Origin: Myxococcales bacterium 68-20
GTDB lineage: Bacteria; Myxococcota_A; Polyangia; Polyangiales; Polyangiaceae
DNA length: 64,000 nucleotides
Direction of reading: 5' to 3'
NCBI GenBank assembly: GCA_001899635.1
Contig: MKVQ01000016.1
Location: 88,559 to 152,558 of the forward strand
Part shown: piece after piece, positions 1-7,863 of the stretch
How positions within the stretch are numbered: position 1 is the first letter of the stretch
Layout: the number at the start of each line of letters is the position of its first letter
The notes under the pieces: model-generated
Told to the model about the DNA's origin: nothing
The model's database searches: none
What the model saw: only the letters and a program-made list of their open reading frames with translations
Program-made: the position numbers and the translations under genes

Positions 1-482
1 GGCGGTGTTGGAACGGTTGCTGGCGGCGGCTCAGCGAGCTCCTCTGGCTCGGCGAGCTCCTCCGGCTCAGCTCGATCCTCTGGCTCGGCTCCCTCCTCTG
101 GCGGGCGGGCCACGGCGATCATCATCGCGAGGACGACGGACGTCGGCTTGGTGACCTCCTTGCAGCTCTGCCGTTCGACACGGACACTCCGCTCGCCGAG
201 GGCCTCCCCGGACGCGTCCTTCATCGCGAGCGTGACGACGAATCCACGGTCGTCCGCCCGCACCGTCCCTTGCACGAGCAGCTCGGGTGGAACGTCGGAC
301 GGGGATTCTCCGAGACGTGCTTGTGTCGCCTCGATCATCTCCTGTCGCGACGGGCAGCCGTCGGGCGCGGACCAGGAGAGATCGAAGGGCGCTCCGTTCG
401 CCGACGCCGGCCATAGCGCGACGGCGAGCGCGGTCTTGCTCGCCAACGCCCACGCACGCGTGCCGTTCAGCCTTGTGGGCAC
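1..482 (-). CDS. Exported 'APxxCP' protein, first gene of a fourth cassette (D), truncated by window edge
   Basis: Not in the ORF track as a real gene, but the minus frame starting at GTG 482 gives a signal peptide (ALASKTALAVALWPASA) followed by FDLSWSAPDGCPSRQEM. This matches the start of the mature protein in cassette C (51152-52180, LELTWDAPEGCPSSSF), and more loosely those of cassettes A and B. A second conserved Cys follows in the stretch RVERQSCKE, as in the paralogues (EAASCSAL, DSESCEEA, RSADCATV). The frame then enters a Glu/Pro-rich linker built from an 18-nt repeat (about 20-100) and leaves the window. By position it would be the first gene of another ECF-sigma cassette extending left. 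Function unknown; the paralogues end in beta-rich, outer-membrane-like C-termini. About 160 codons are visible. Confidence 0.7.
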   Translation of the reverse strand, partial: MPTRLNGTRAWALASKTALAVALWPASANGAPFDLSWSAPDGCPSRQEMIEATQARLGESPSDVPPELLVQGTVRADDRGFVVTLAMKDASGEALGERSVRVERQSCKEVTKPTSVVLAMMIAVARPPEEGAEPEDRAEPEELAEPEELAEPPPATVPTP

Positions 483-543
483 CCGTGACCTCGGCGCCCG
501 ATGGTACTCGACCGGATGACCAAGCCGAAACGGAACGCCCCCC

Positions 544-570
544 GGCGCGCTCGGCGCGCTCGGCGCGCTC
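544..570. repeat. Three tandem 9-bp units in gene-free stretch 483-842
   Basis: GGCGCGCTC is repeated three times head to tail. The surrounding 360 bp between the cassette D first gene and the IgGFc fragment shows no gene I can support; the ORFs listed there are shadows. It should contain the cassette D promoter, but I cannot identify one. Confidence 0.6.
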
Positions 571-842
571 AGCAGTAGGTCGTGGGAGCCGAGTCTGAAA
601 CGCGAAAGGCGCCCCCGGCGCGGCGGTGCGGGCGGGCTGTCGTCCCACCAGGGTCGTGGAACGGGCACGTCCGGAGGGGCCTCTGCGTGCGGTTGGGACG
701 CGAGCCCCTGATTCAGCGCGTCGCCGTCCGGTGGTGACGCGGCGACCGGGGCAGGCGCCGGCGGTTGAGCTCGGCAGCCCGGCTCGTCGGCTCGCCCCGG
801 TGTAAGAGCCGGAGGTCGCCCCGCCTCGACGCGCTGACGATC

Positions 843-985
843 GGATAGTGCGTCCCGGCGCCACCGTACGGATACATCCACGTGACTCCGACCGGGACAT
901 TGCTCTTCAGGCGGAACGCGTCGCCGATGCCGGAGCTGAAGAGCTGAAAGTCCGCTTCGAGCGCGGGCTCCGCCTCCGTCGGGCC
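843..985 (-). pseudogene. Orphan fragment of an IgGFc-binding-domain gene
   Basis: A 143-bp segment matches 3188-3330 inside cassette A's IgGFc gene with about four mismatches seen by eye (roughly 97% identity). Its minus-strand translation differs from the intact protein by one residue (TEAEPALEADF versus TEAKPALEADF) and covers the stretch ending in YPYGGAGTHYP. Homology stops abruptly on both sides, and no start, signal peptide or remainder of the gene is present. The high identity points to a recent duplication or recombination rather than decay of an old paralogue. Confidence 0.85.
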
Positions 986-1006
986 CGGATACGCACTGCT
1001 ACGCGC

Positions 1007-1864
1007 TCATTTTAGGATCGACCAATCAACAGTGTGATCGCCATCGATGTCATCGAGTCCAGGGAGGCAAATGGAGTACTGTAGCGAGCCAAAACGTCGA
1101 TTGACGAGCAGATACAGGATTCCGAAACAGACCTGAGACCGCTGTTCGTCGACGTAGAGAGCGTGCAGTTGGAGATCTCCGTCCTTGGCGCGAGGATTGC
1201 CAATTACTTGAAACGGGTAGACGCGGAAGGTGTTCTTGCCATGAACGAAGGTGCCGGGTTCGGTACCGGAAAGTGCGTAACCATCTCCATCTACCTTGAA
1301 TCGAATGGGGGTGTTTGGCGGAATCGGGATGTCGAAGGCGGGCAGCGCAATCGACGCGGTGTAGGAGCCGTGAGTTTCGCTCCCCTGCCCAGTAGCGGGC
1401 TCGTCCGCGAGATCGTTTGCCGCTGTGCTCTCGTGGAAAACGTCGGTCATGGTGACGTTGCCATCATCGTCGATATCGACGTAAAGCCAGAGTATCCACA
1501 AGCGGTCCGGAGCGACGGCCCAGAACTGGTAGAGTACCTTGGACTCGAACGGTTGACGCTCGTAGATGAATGCCGGCAGCGTCGCTCCATCGATCTCGAC
1601 GGTCCCGACGTTGTTGGTGAACGAGAAAGCTCCGACGACGTTGGAGCCCCGGCCGGCAATCGTGAGCGCGAAGTCCGTCTCGAGCGAGCTGGACGTCGGG
1701 CCGAGAGCGATCCTCGTCGGAGTCGAGTCGTCCACGCCAGGCGCGTCCAGTCCCGCATCCATCGTAACGTCGGACACATTTTCGGCCGCGGGCGTGCTGA
1801 GCGCGCTCTCTTTGCAGCCGGCAACGAGCGCTACTATTGAGACGAGCCTTGTAAACCAACGCAT
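1007..1864 (-). CDS. Hypothetical lipoprotein, 285 aa
   Basis: The start is placed at ATG 1864, preceded by a GAGG ribosome site, rather than the longer ORF start. It gives a lipoprotein signal, MRWFTRLVSIVALVAGCKES, with the lipobox VAGC. An acidic Asp/Ala-rich linker follows (AGLDAPGVDD), then a beta-strand-rich body of about 230 residues with two Asp-rich stretches (YVDIDDDGN, DDIDGDHT) that could bind calcium. No family recognised. Its codons are visibly more AT-rich than those of the neighbours. It sits between cassette A's terminator-like hairpin and the orphan IgGFc fragment, so it is not part of a cassette. Predicted to be anchored in the outer or inner membrane. Confidence 0.75.
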   Translation of the reverse strand: MRWFTRLVSIVALVAGCKESALSTPAAENVSDVTMDAGLDAPGVDDSTPTRIALGPTSSSLETDFALTIAGRGSNVVGAFSFTNNVGTVEIDGATLPAFIYERQPFESKVLYQFWAVAPDRLWILWLYVDIDDDGNVTMTDVFHESTAANDLADEPATGQGSETHGSYTASIALPAFDIPIPPNTPIRFKVDGDGYALSGTEPGTFVHGKNTFRVYPFQVIGNPRAKDGDLQLHALYVDEQRSQVCFGILYLLVNRRFGSLQYSICLPGLDDIDGDHTVDWSILK

Positions 1865-1977
1865 CGATAATCCTCTTCGCAAAAGTCCATGGGCGATATC
1901 CCTCCCATCGCCCAGCAGGTGGTGCACAGCCCGGCTGAAGTAACGCTCGGATTTCGCGCATCCGCGCGCCGTACCAA

Positions 1978-1996
1978 GGCGCAACTCAGTTGCGCC
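1978..1996. promoter_or_regulatory. Perfect 9-1-9 palindrome upstream of the lipoprotein gene
   Basis: GGCGCAACT-C-AGTTGCGCC is a perfect dyad about 115 bp upstream of the lipoprotein start at 1864. The size and symmetry suit a dimeric repressor operator, but no regulator is identified. A second dyad, TGGGCGAT/ATCGCCCA at 1890-1914, lies in the putative leader. Confidence 0.4.
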
Positions 1997-2043
1997 GATC
2001 CTGAAAAGGTAGATGGCCCTGATCGGATCGGTGGCAAAGACCG

Positions 2044-2084
2044 AGCATTGCGCTCGCCTCGCCCGTCAGGGCGAGCGCAATGCT
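2044..2084 (-). terminator. Long hairpin after cassette A
   Basis: A perfect 15-bp stem (AGCATTGCGCTCGCC with its reverse complement) encloses an 11-nt loop, 60 nt beyond the stop of the last cassette A gene. There is no clear U-tract, so it is a terminator-like hairpin rather than a textbook intrinsic terminator. Confidence 0.6.
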
Positions 2085-2143
2085 GGTCAATTCAAGCGAT
2101 CACGGCCATAGCTCACGTCGACGCGCGCGGTCGCCAATGGCGA

Positions 2144-3928
2144 TCACTTCACCAACGAGAGCGGCGTCTCGACGAGCTTGCGGAACGCCATGCCGCCCGG
2201 ATACGCGTAGCTCGCGGCCACGCCCCAGCCCCAGAGGGTCGCGGAGAACGCCCCCTCGCTCCGCATCCGCTGGAGACCCGTCCTGCACTGCTTGTCCCCG
2301 AACGAGTCGCCGGGTTTGAACCGGCGCGACAGATCGACACGCCTGTATTCGTACTGCCCCGCGTTGTCGATCGGCTTCCAGTCCGGCAGGTCGCCGGCGC
2401 ACTCGAGCCATACGTCCTTGAAGTCGCCGTGCGTCTTCTTGCGGACGATCACGAGCGAGTGCTCGGGGTACGTGGAGTCCGCGTAGAAGCTGTAGGAGCT
2501 CATGTACTGGCCCGTCGGGACGACGTTGACGAACTCCGGATCGCCCATGCTGTCGTATGGGATGCATCCCGTCATGTGCATGCCGAGGTAGAACGGATGT
2601 TCGGCGTCGCGTGAGCGGACGACGAAGGCGTCGTTCGTACGTGCAGTGAAGAGCGCCAGCTCGCCCGCCTCGAGCTTGAGCGGCGCCCCCGGAGGCTTGA
2701 CGGGATCGTACTCGAGCTCCGTGCCGTCGCGACCGCCGACCATGCGGTACCAGACCTCCTCGGCGGTGTTCTTGGTGCGCGGCCGGTAACCGACGCCGAC
2801 GTACTCCGACCCCCATTGTTCGAAGGGCGGGATCTGCTGCGCGAGCGTGTCGCAAGTCCCCACCCCCGTCGGCAAGAACACGCACTCCTGTCCGCCGAGG
2901 GTCACCGTCGGCTTGTTGGAGAAGACGAAGCTGCCGGTGAGCTCCTGGCTCTGGACGATCTGCGCGAACTGGCCCTTCGACAGCATGATCTTCGCCGGCA
3001 TCCCGGCCGCGGCGCCCGTGAAGCCGTCTCCACTCCCGACGTCCTTGTTCCCGAGGATCGTGACCTCAGTGTCATCCTCGGCAGCGAAGATCTGCGTCGC
3101 CGGCGTTCCAAAGCCCGATGTCTCCCATCCGTTGACGACGACGTGCTCCTTCGCCCATGCGCTCACCGGCAAGACGAGCGTCGCCGTCGGATAGTGCGTT
3201 CCGGCGCCACCGTAGGGATACATCCACGTGACGCCGACCGGGACATTGCTCTTCAGGCGGAACGCGTCGCCGATGCCGGAGCTGAAGAGCTGAAAGTCCG
3301 CTTCGAGCGCGGGCTTCGCCTCCGTCGGGCAAGGGCTATGCTCGCTTCTATCCCAGCTCTCGCGCTGTTTGGTGGGGTCCCAGTCGGCGACGAAGAGGAT
3401 CGCGCTCTCTCCTGGGGGGATGGGTCCTGCGAGCGGCTCGAGATCGGTGCTGTTCGGGACGGCTCGGAAGAGCGCACGCGACACGTCGAGCTCTTCACCT
3501 CGCAGCTCGAGAGACACCGTGGCCGGCTTGTTCGACGCGTTGACGACGAACGTTGCGAAGCACGAGGTGATGTCCGGTCTACGGTGCCTAGGCTTCGTGA
3601 AGTAGAAGTCGCAACCGTTCGAGCTTCGGTCGGCCTCCGCCGCTGCGCACGGCTCCTGACACTTGGCGGCGCCGCAGGCGAGATCGTCGGCGCACGTCTC
3701 GAGCACGCCGCCCGTACACGAGTCGATGATCGACCGACCGTCGAGCGAGCACTGGCGGAAACATGCCTCTGCGTCCGGAGCTCCTCCCTCGGGCTCCGTC
3801 TCGAACGTTCGATCGTCCTGGTTGAAGCCGCCGCGATCGTCACCGCAGGCCGCGATCAGCGCGACGATGAAGCCAGAGGCCGAAGCCACGGCGCCGAACG
3901 CGCCGAAGGAGAACCGCGCGCGCCTCAT
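2144..3928 (-). CDS. IgGFc-binding-domain lipoprotein, cassette A
   Basis: 594 aa; the start at ATG 3928 overlaps the RCC1 stop by 4 nt. It has a signal peptide with lipobox-like IAACGDD and then a short Cys-rich module (ACFRQCSLDG to CEFYF-type end). A long beta-rich body with the landmarks of the IgGFc-binding N-terminal family (PF17517) follows: PTATLVLPVSAW, AEDDTEVTILG, GQFAQIVQSQELTGSFV, EQ(I)PPFEQWGSEYVGVGY and DPEFVNVVPTGQY. Proteins of this family bind or adhere to extracellular ligands in animals; bacterial members are uncharacterised. Last gene of cassette A; paralogues at 22573 and 42929. Likely surface-exposed. Family assignment is firm, role inferred. Confidence 0.88.
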   Translation of the reverse strand: MRRARFSFGAFGAVASASGFIVALIAACGDDRGGFNQDDRTFETEPEGGAPDAEACFRQCSLDGRSIIDSCTGGVLETCADDLACGAAKCQEPCAAAEADRSSNGCDFYFTKPRHRRPDITSCFATFVVNASNKPATVSLELRGEELDVSRALFRAVPNSTDLEPLAGPIPPGESAILFVADWDPTKQRESWDRSEHSPCPTEAKPALEADFQLFSSGIGDAFRLKSNVPVGVTWMYPYGGAGTHYPTATLVLPVSAWAKEHVVVNGWETSGFGTPATQIFAAEDDTEVTILGNKDVGSGDGFTGAAAGMPAKIMLSKGQFAQIVQSQELTGSFVFSNKPTVTLGGQECVFLPTGVGTCDTLAQQIPPFEQWGSEYVGVGYRPRTKNTAEEVWYRMVGGRDGTELEYDPVKPPGAPLKLEAGELALFTARTNDAFVVRSRDAEHPFYLGMHMTGCIPYDSMGDPEFVNVVPTGQYMSSYSFYADSTYPEHSLVIVRKKTHGDFKDVWLECAGDLPDWKPIDNAGQYEYRRVDLSRRFKPGDSFGDKQCRTGLQRMRSEGAFSATLWGWGVAASYAYPGGMAFRKLVETPLSLVK

Positions 3929-5376
3929 GGGAGCTTCACCTCCACCGGCTGGAGCACGCTTCCTTTCGGAAGTCCGGCGCCGAGCTGGCCGTAGAAGTTG
4001 CTTCCCCAGCAGTACACTTTGCCATTCGTCAGGATTGCACACGTCGAATAAGGCATGACCTTCACCTCGGCTGCCGGAGCCGGGAGACCGACGACCTGGA
4101 CGGGTTCGAGCGCGAACTGCTTCGTGCCGTTCCCCGCCTGGCCGGCATTGTTGAGTCCCCAGCAGTACACTGCGCCGCTCACCGACGTTGCGCACCAGCG
4201 ACGCCTGTCGAGATACGAAACGTTGTTCTCCCTCACGGACACCGATTGCGACGTTGCGATGCGCGTGATCGGCTCGGGAGTGTCGACCGCGATCGGCAGC
4301 GCACGTGCCAACGAGCCCGCGTTGTCGACATCGTTGCCGCCCCAGCACCAGCCGATCCCGTTCGCGACGGCGCACGCCTGATCGGTAACGGTGTCGATCA
4401 TCGAGACGTGGTCGAGCGCCACCTTCGCGGGTACCCCGCTGTAGTTGAGCGCGGTCGGGCGTCCAATGCTGCCGTTGTAACCCCAGCTCTTGAGCGTACC
4501 GTCGTCGTCGAGCACGAAGGTCGCGACCCCGAGGGCGATGTCCTTGGCTCCGAAGGCGCGCTCGATCGTCTGCGGCTGAGCGTTGAGCTCCGACCGCGAG
4601 ACGCCGACGCCGAGCTGCAGGTAGGAGTTCGAGCCCCAGCAGACCACGCTCCGATCGCGGAGGATGGCGCACCCGGCGCCGTCGTAGCTGCTGCTGCTGA
4701 ACGCGACCTTCGTCGCGGGACCAGGCAGCGGCAGCCGAACGGGCGTCGCTTCCACCGTCTGCGTCGACGCCTCGCTCTGGAGGAATGGGCCTCGTCCCCA
4801 GCAGAAGGCCGAGCCATCGCTGTCGACCGCGCACGTGTGGTCGAGCGCCGTGACCTTCGACAGTCCCGACACGCGCACTGGAACCGGACTGTAGCCGCTC
4901 GTGGCGGGGCGCCCCAGCTGCCCCTCTGCGTTCGCTCCCCAGCATGCCACGGTGCCGTCGTGGAGCAGCGCGCAATAGCCCTCGTCGTTCAGAATGGGGG
5001 AGGAGGACGTCGTGGTGGTCGTCGAGAGCGCGATCGCGCAGGGGGGCTCCTTGCACTCGATCGGCAGCGGCGCGCTGCCTTTGACCACGACATCCGCGAT
5101 GCCGGCGTCGATGACGTCTTCTCGATCGGCCTCGGGAGCGGCATCCGCCGAGCCGTCCGCGTCGCGAGGGTGGGGCTCTCGCGCGTCGCCGTCGCTGCTC
5201 GAGCAGCTCGTGCTCACGGCGACCACGGTCGCGAGGCTCGTGACGAGCGCGAGCAGCGCGGGACCGCGCGGGACGAATGGGCGACGCGTTCGCCGAGCAG
5301 CATCGGCGTCGCGTGGACACGGTTCAGCGACGCTGGACCGAGCCTCCGCTTCAAGGAGTCGTCTTGTGGTACGCAT
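3925..5376 (-). CDS. RCC1-repeat lipoprotein, cassette A
   Basis: 483 aa from ATG 5376; the start codon lies inside the preceding gene, a 26-nt overlap also found in cassette C. A basic N-terminus with a hydrophobic segment (LLALVTSLATVVAVSTSCSS) suggests a lipoprotein. After an acidic linker come RCC1-type repeats, recognisable by units such as TVACWGANAEGQLG, SVVCWGSNSYLQLG and KVYCWGSNFYGQLG, spaced about 50-55 residues apart. These predict a seven-bladed beta-propeller used for protein-protein or ligand contacts. Bacterial extracellular RCC1 proteins have no uniform function. Downstream neighbour is the IgGFc protein (4-nt overlap). Confidence 0.87.
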   Translation of the reverse strand: MRTTRRLLEAEARSSVAEPCPRDADAARRTRRPFVPRGPALLALVTSLATVVAVSTSCSSSDGDAREPHPRDADGSADAAPEADREDVIDAGIADVVVKGSAPLPIECKEPPCAIALSTTTTTSSSPILNDEGYCALLHDGTVACWGANAEGQLGRPATSGYSPVPVRVSGLSKVTALDHTCAVDSDGSAFCWGRGPFLQSEASTQTVEATPVRLPLPGPATKVAFSSSSYDGAGCAILRDRSVVCWGSNSYLQLGVGVSRSELNAQPQTIERAFGAKDIALGVATFVLDDDGTLKSWGYNGSIGRPTALNYSGVPAKVALDHVSMIDTVTDQACAVANGIGWCWGGNDVDNAGSLARALPIAVDTPEPITRIATSQSVSVRENNVSYLDRRRWCATSVSGAVYCWGLNNAGQAGNGTKQFALEPVQVVGLPAPAAEVKVMPYSTCAILTNGKVYCWGSNFYGQLGAGLPKGSVLQPVEVKLP

Positions 5377-6670
5377 GGCGGGCTCCGATTGCCCAGAGGT
5401 TTTGGTTCGAGGTGCCGCGGATCCTGTAGAACGGCGCATTGACCTGCGCGCCGCTGCGCGAGAGCGTCGAGACGGAGAACGTGCCGTCCTCGCTCTCGCG
5501 GAGAACGAGCCCCCACGATGTGAACCACGTCTCGCCGTCACCTCGCCAGAGCGCGCTCGCTCGCCTCAAGTAGGAGGCGGCCATGCTGTCGGCGATCTTC
5601 ACTGGGACGAGCGACTGTTCGAACGAATATCCATCGTCCGTGACGCGAATCGTCGTCGCGTAGGCGTCCTCGAATGAAGTGCCCTTCACTCGGTTGTAAA
5701 GCGCGACGTATTCGGTCGTCGACACCGGAGCGATGTCGACGAGCCACCCGCCTTTCCCTGGGCCGCCGATGAAGAGCGTCCCCGGACGTTCGGCACACGG
5801 CGTGTTGAAGTTGGTCGAGACGACGCCGTCGGCGACGCGCTCCCAGCCGGCAGCCGACTTCCGGACGACGAGCGGGCAGCTGAGGTACCCCCGAACGCGA
5901 GCGCCGACGAACCAGACGTCGTTCGGACCGCTCCCGTGGACGGACGCAAAGAAGATGTGCTCGTTGTCTGCCTCGAGATCGTCGGCGACGTTGACCGCGG
6001 CGAAGCTACCGCTGGCCGGATCACGGTGGAAGATCGTGTTGCTGTAGTACGCATAGACGTCTTCGGCGCCCGTTCCCCAGACGCCGAGCGTCGTGATCGG
6101 CTGCCCACCGCCGTACACATCAATCGGATTCCCGTGACTATCCGTGTGGCCGGCGATGTTGTCCGGGAGGGCCTGCTTCGTCCACGTCCACGTGCCACCG
6201 GAGCGTTTTCCGTGAAAGACGTGCGACGGTCCGACGGTGAAGTACACCTCGTCGGCGTTCGGGGCGTAGATGCGACCAGCGAACGTGCCGATGGGCGGCT
6301 CATTCTGCGTGCCATCGTCGATGTACTGCCACGTGTTCGTCGCCTTCGTCCACTCGAGGACTTTGATGCCCTCGATCCGGCTCTCGGCGATCGCGAAGGC
6401 CACCTCCTCGAAGGGCGCGATGTCACGGAAGACGAGGTCTTCGTCCGGGAAGCCGGTAATGCACCACCCGGCGGGGCTGCAGTCGGGAAGACGACTATCG
6501 GGGACGTCGACGTCGCTGTCTTCATCGCCGCCATCGTCATCACCGCTGTCGGGGACCTCCGACGGCGGCGGCGGATCGGTGCCGACCGAAGGTGCGTCTT
6601 CCGAGCGCGCGCAGGCAGAGGCGATCGCGACCGATGCAATGGCGGACGCGAGGACGATGATCGTTCTCAT
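5351..6670 (-). CDS. Beta-propeller lipoprotein 2, cassette A
   Basis: 439 aa, start ATG 6670 (4-nt overlap with the gene before). Lipoprotein signal MRTIIVLASAIASVAIASAC, then a strongly acidic Asp/Pro linker (DSGDDDGGDEDSDVD). The body carries dispersed propeller motifs of the type seen in myxobacterial 'GPNDVWxVG' proteins: GVWGTGAEDVYAYYSN, SGPNDVWFVGA, IRGTSNQNLWAIG. It ends in HAYHKTTP, the end shared with cassette C's paralogue (46001-47278). Predicted exported beta-propeller; ligand unknown. Confidence 0.8.
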   Translation of the reverse strand: MRTIIVLASAIASVAIASACARSEDAPSVGTDPPPPSEVPDSGDDDGGDEDSDVDVPDSRLPDCSPAGWCITGFPDEDLVFRDIAPFEEVAFAIAESRIEGIKVLEWTKATNTWQYIDDGTQNEPPIGTFAGRIYAPNADEVYFTVGPSHVFHGKRSGGTWTWTKQALPDNIAGHTDSHGNPIDVYGGGQPITTLGVWGTGAEDVYAYYSNTIFHRDPASGSFAAVNVADDLEADNEHIFFASVHGSGPNDVWFVGARVRGYLSCPLVVRKSAAGWERVADGVVSTNFNTPCAERPGTLFIGGPGKGGWLVDIAPVSTTEYVALYNRVKGTSFEDAYATTIRVTDDGYSFEQSLVPVKIADSMAASYLRRASALWRGDGETWFTSWGLVLRESEDGTFSVSTLSRSGAQVNAPFYRIRGTSNQNLWAIGARHAYHKTTP

Positions 6671-7863
6671 GGTTTTCCTCCGAGCGACAACAGCGCTCCT
6701 CGTCCGGCGATCCAGACCTTTCCCGGCGACGGGATCCAGATGCGCTCGAGCCGCGGGCGTCGTCCGCCGAGGCCGGCGACCTTCACGCGCCTCCAGGCGG
6801 TGCCGTCGTAGTGAAAGACGGTGCCCTCGTCTCCGGCGATCCAGATGTCGCTCGGCGACGAGCCGGCGATCACGCGGAGGTGCTGCTTCGTCGGCACTTC
6901 GTCGTAGGTCTCGAAGAAGTGTGGATCCCCGCGCCAGCGACGCACCGTGCCGGTCGAGCCGACGGCCCAGACGTCGTTCGGCCCGGCGGCCCAGACGCTC
7001 TCGAGCGCGACGAGCGTGTCCGTCTCGAAGGCGGACAGCGTCGGCTCGTCGGCCTCGGCGTTCGTGACGCGGAACGCGGCACCTCGCGGCCCGACGGCCC
7101 AGACCTCGTCGGCGGAGCGACCGTGGATTCCATAGACCACCCCGCACGGGACGGTCGACCCGCACTTGTCGAGCGTCGCCGGCGTGAGGGCGAAGCTTCC
7201 GTCGGCGGCCCGCCGCAATCGCCAGAGGCCGCCACGGCGCTGCGTCGTCGCGCCGATCCAGAGTGACGTCGACTCCGCGTGAGCCCACGACGTGTAGACG
7301 CGCCCTTCGGCCCAGGCTGGATGAAGCTTCGCAGAGCCGAAGAGCGACCAACCACCAGCGGATGGAGCTCCCGCGTCGGTATCGAGCCTGCGCGTGTACA
7401 AGCGCTTCGGATTCTCGAAGGCGATCTCGGCCTCGCCGCGTACCCAGAGCGCGAGGAACGAATACTGCGTGTCCGTCACGGACGGCTTCCAGGACGTGCC
7501 ATCGAAGTGTGCGGCCGCGCCGGCGGAACCGACCAGCCATGCATCGGTCGGCGACCGGCCCGCGATCGCTCGAACGTGAGTGCGCACATCCAACATCTCC
7601 GGCGTCGCGACTGCGCCGAAGAGGGGACTTTCGCAGAGCGCGTCGTCGGAGCACTCGTCCGGGTAGTACTCGCAGTCGTCGGCGCAGACCGAGGCGTCTT
7701 CGCCGGTCTCTGCGTCACCACCTGCGTCGGGCTCAGCCGACGGCAAAGGCGTGCTCGCGTCGTCCGAGAGAGAGGTGGGCGTCTCACCGTCGGTCGCGCA
7801 TGCTGCCAGTATGGCGAGCGCGCACACAGTCCCGGTGACGGCAATGAACCAGGTAGTCTTCAT
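6667..7863 (-). CDS. Beta-propeller lipoprotein 1, cassette A
   Basis: 398 aa from ATG 7863, which overlaps the Cys-rich gene's stop by 4 nt; the ORF's upstream Met codons lie inside that gene. Lipoprotein signal ending LAILAACATDG, acidic linker, and a small Cys pair region (CADDCEYYPDEC). Repeated propeller blades follow, with AIAGRSPTDAWLVGS, GRSADEVWAVGP, AAGPNDVWAVGS, AGSSPSDIWIAGDEG and PSPGKVWIAGRG. The end, LLSLGGKP, is shared with cassette C's paralogue (VLSLGGKP). Predicted surface or secreted propeller; partner unknown. Confidence 0.82.
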   Translation of the reverse strand: MKTTWFIAVTGTVCALAILAACATDGETPTSLSDDASTPLPSAEPDAGGDAETGEDASVCADDCEYYPDECSDDALCESPLFGAVATPEMLDVRTHVRAIAGRSPTDAWLVGSAGAAAHFDGTSWKPSVTDTQYSFLALWVRGEAEIAFENPKRLYTRRLDTDAGAPSAGGWSLFGSAKLHPAWAEGRVYTSWAHAESTSLWIGATTQRRGGLWRLRRAADGSFALTPATLDKCGSTVPCGVVYGIHGRSADEVWAVGPRGAAFRVTNAEADEPTLSAFETDTLVALESVWAAGPNDVWAVGSTGTVRRWRGDPHFFETYDEVPTKQHLRVIAGSSPSDIWIAGDEGTVFHYDGTAWRRVKVAGLGGRRPRLERIWIPSPGKVWIAGRGALLSLGGKP

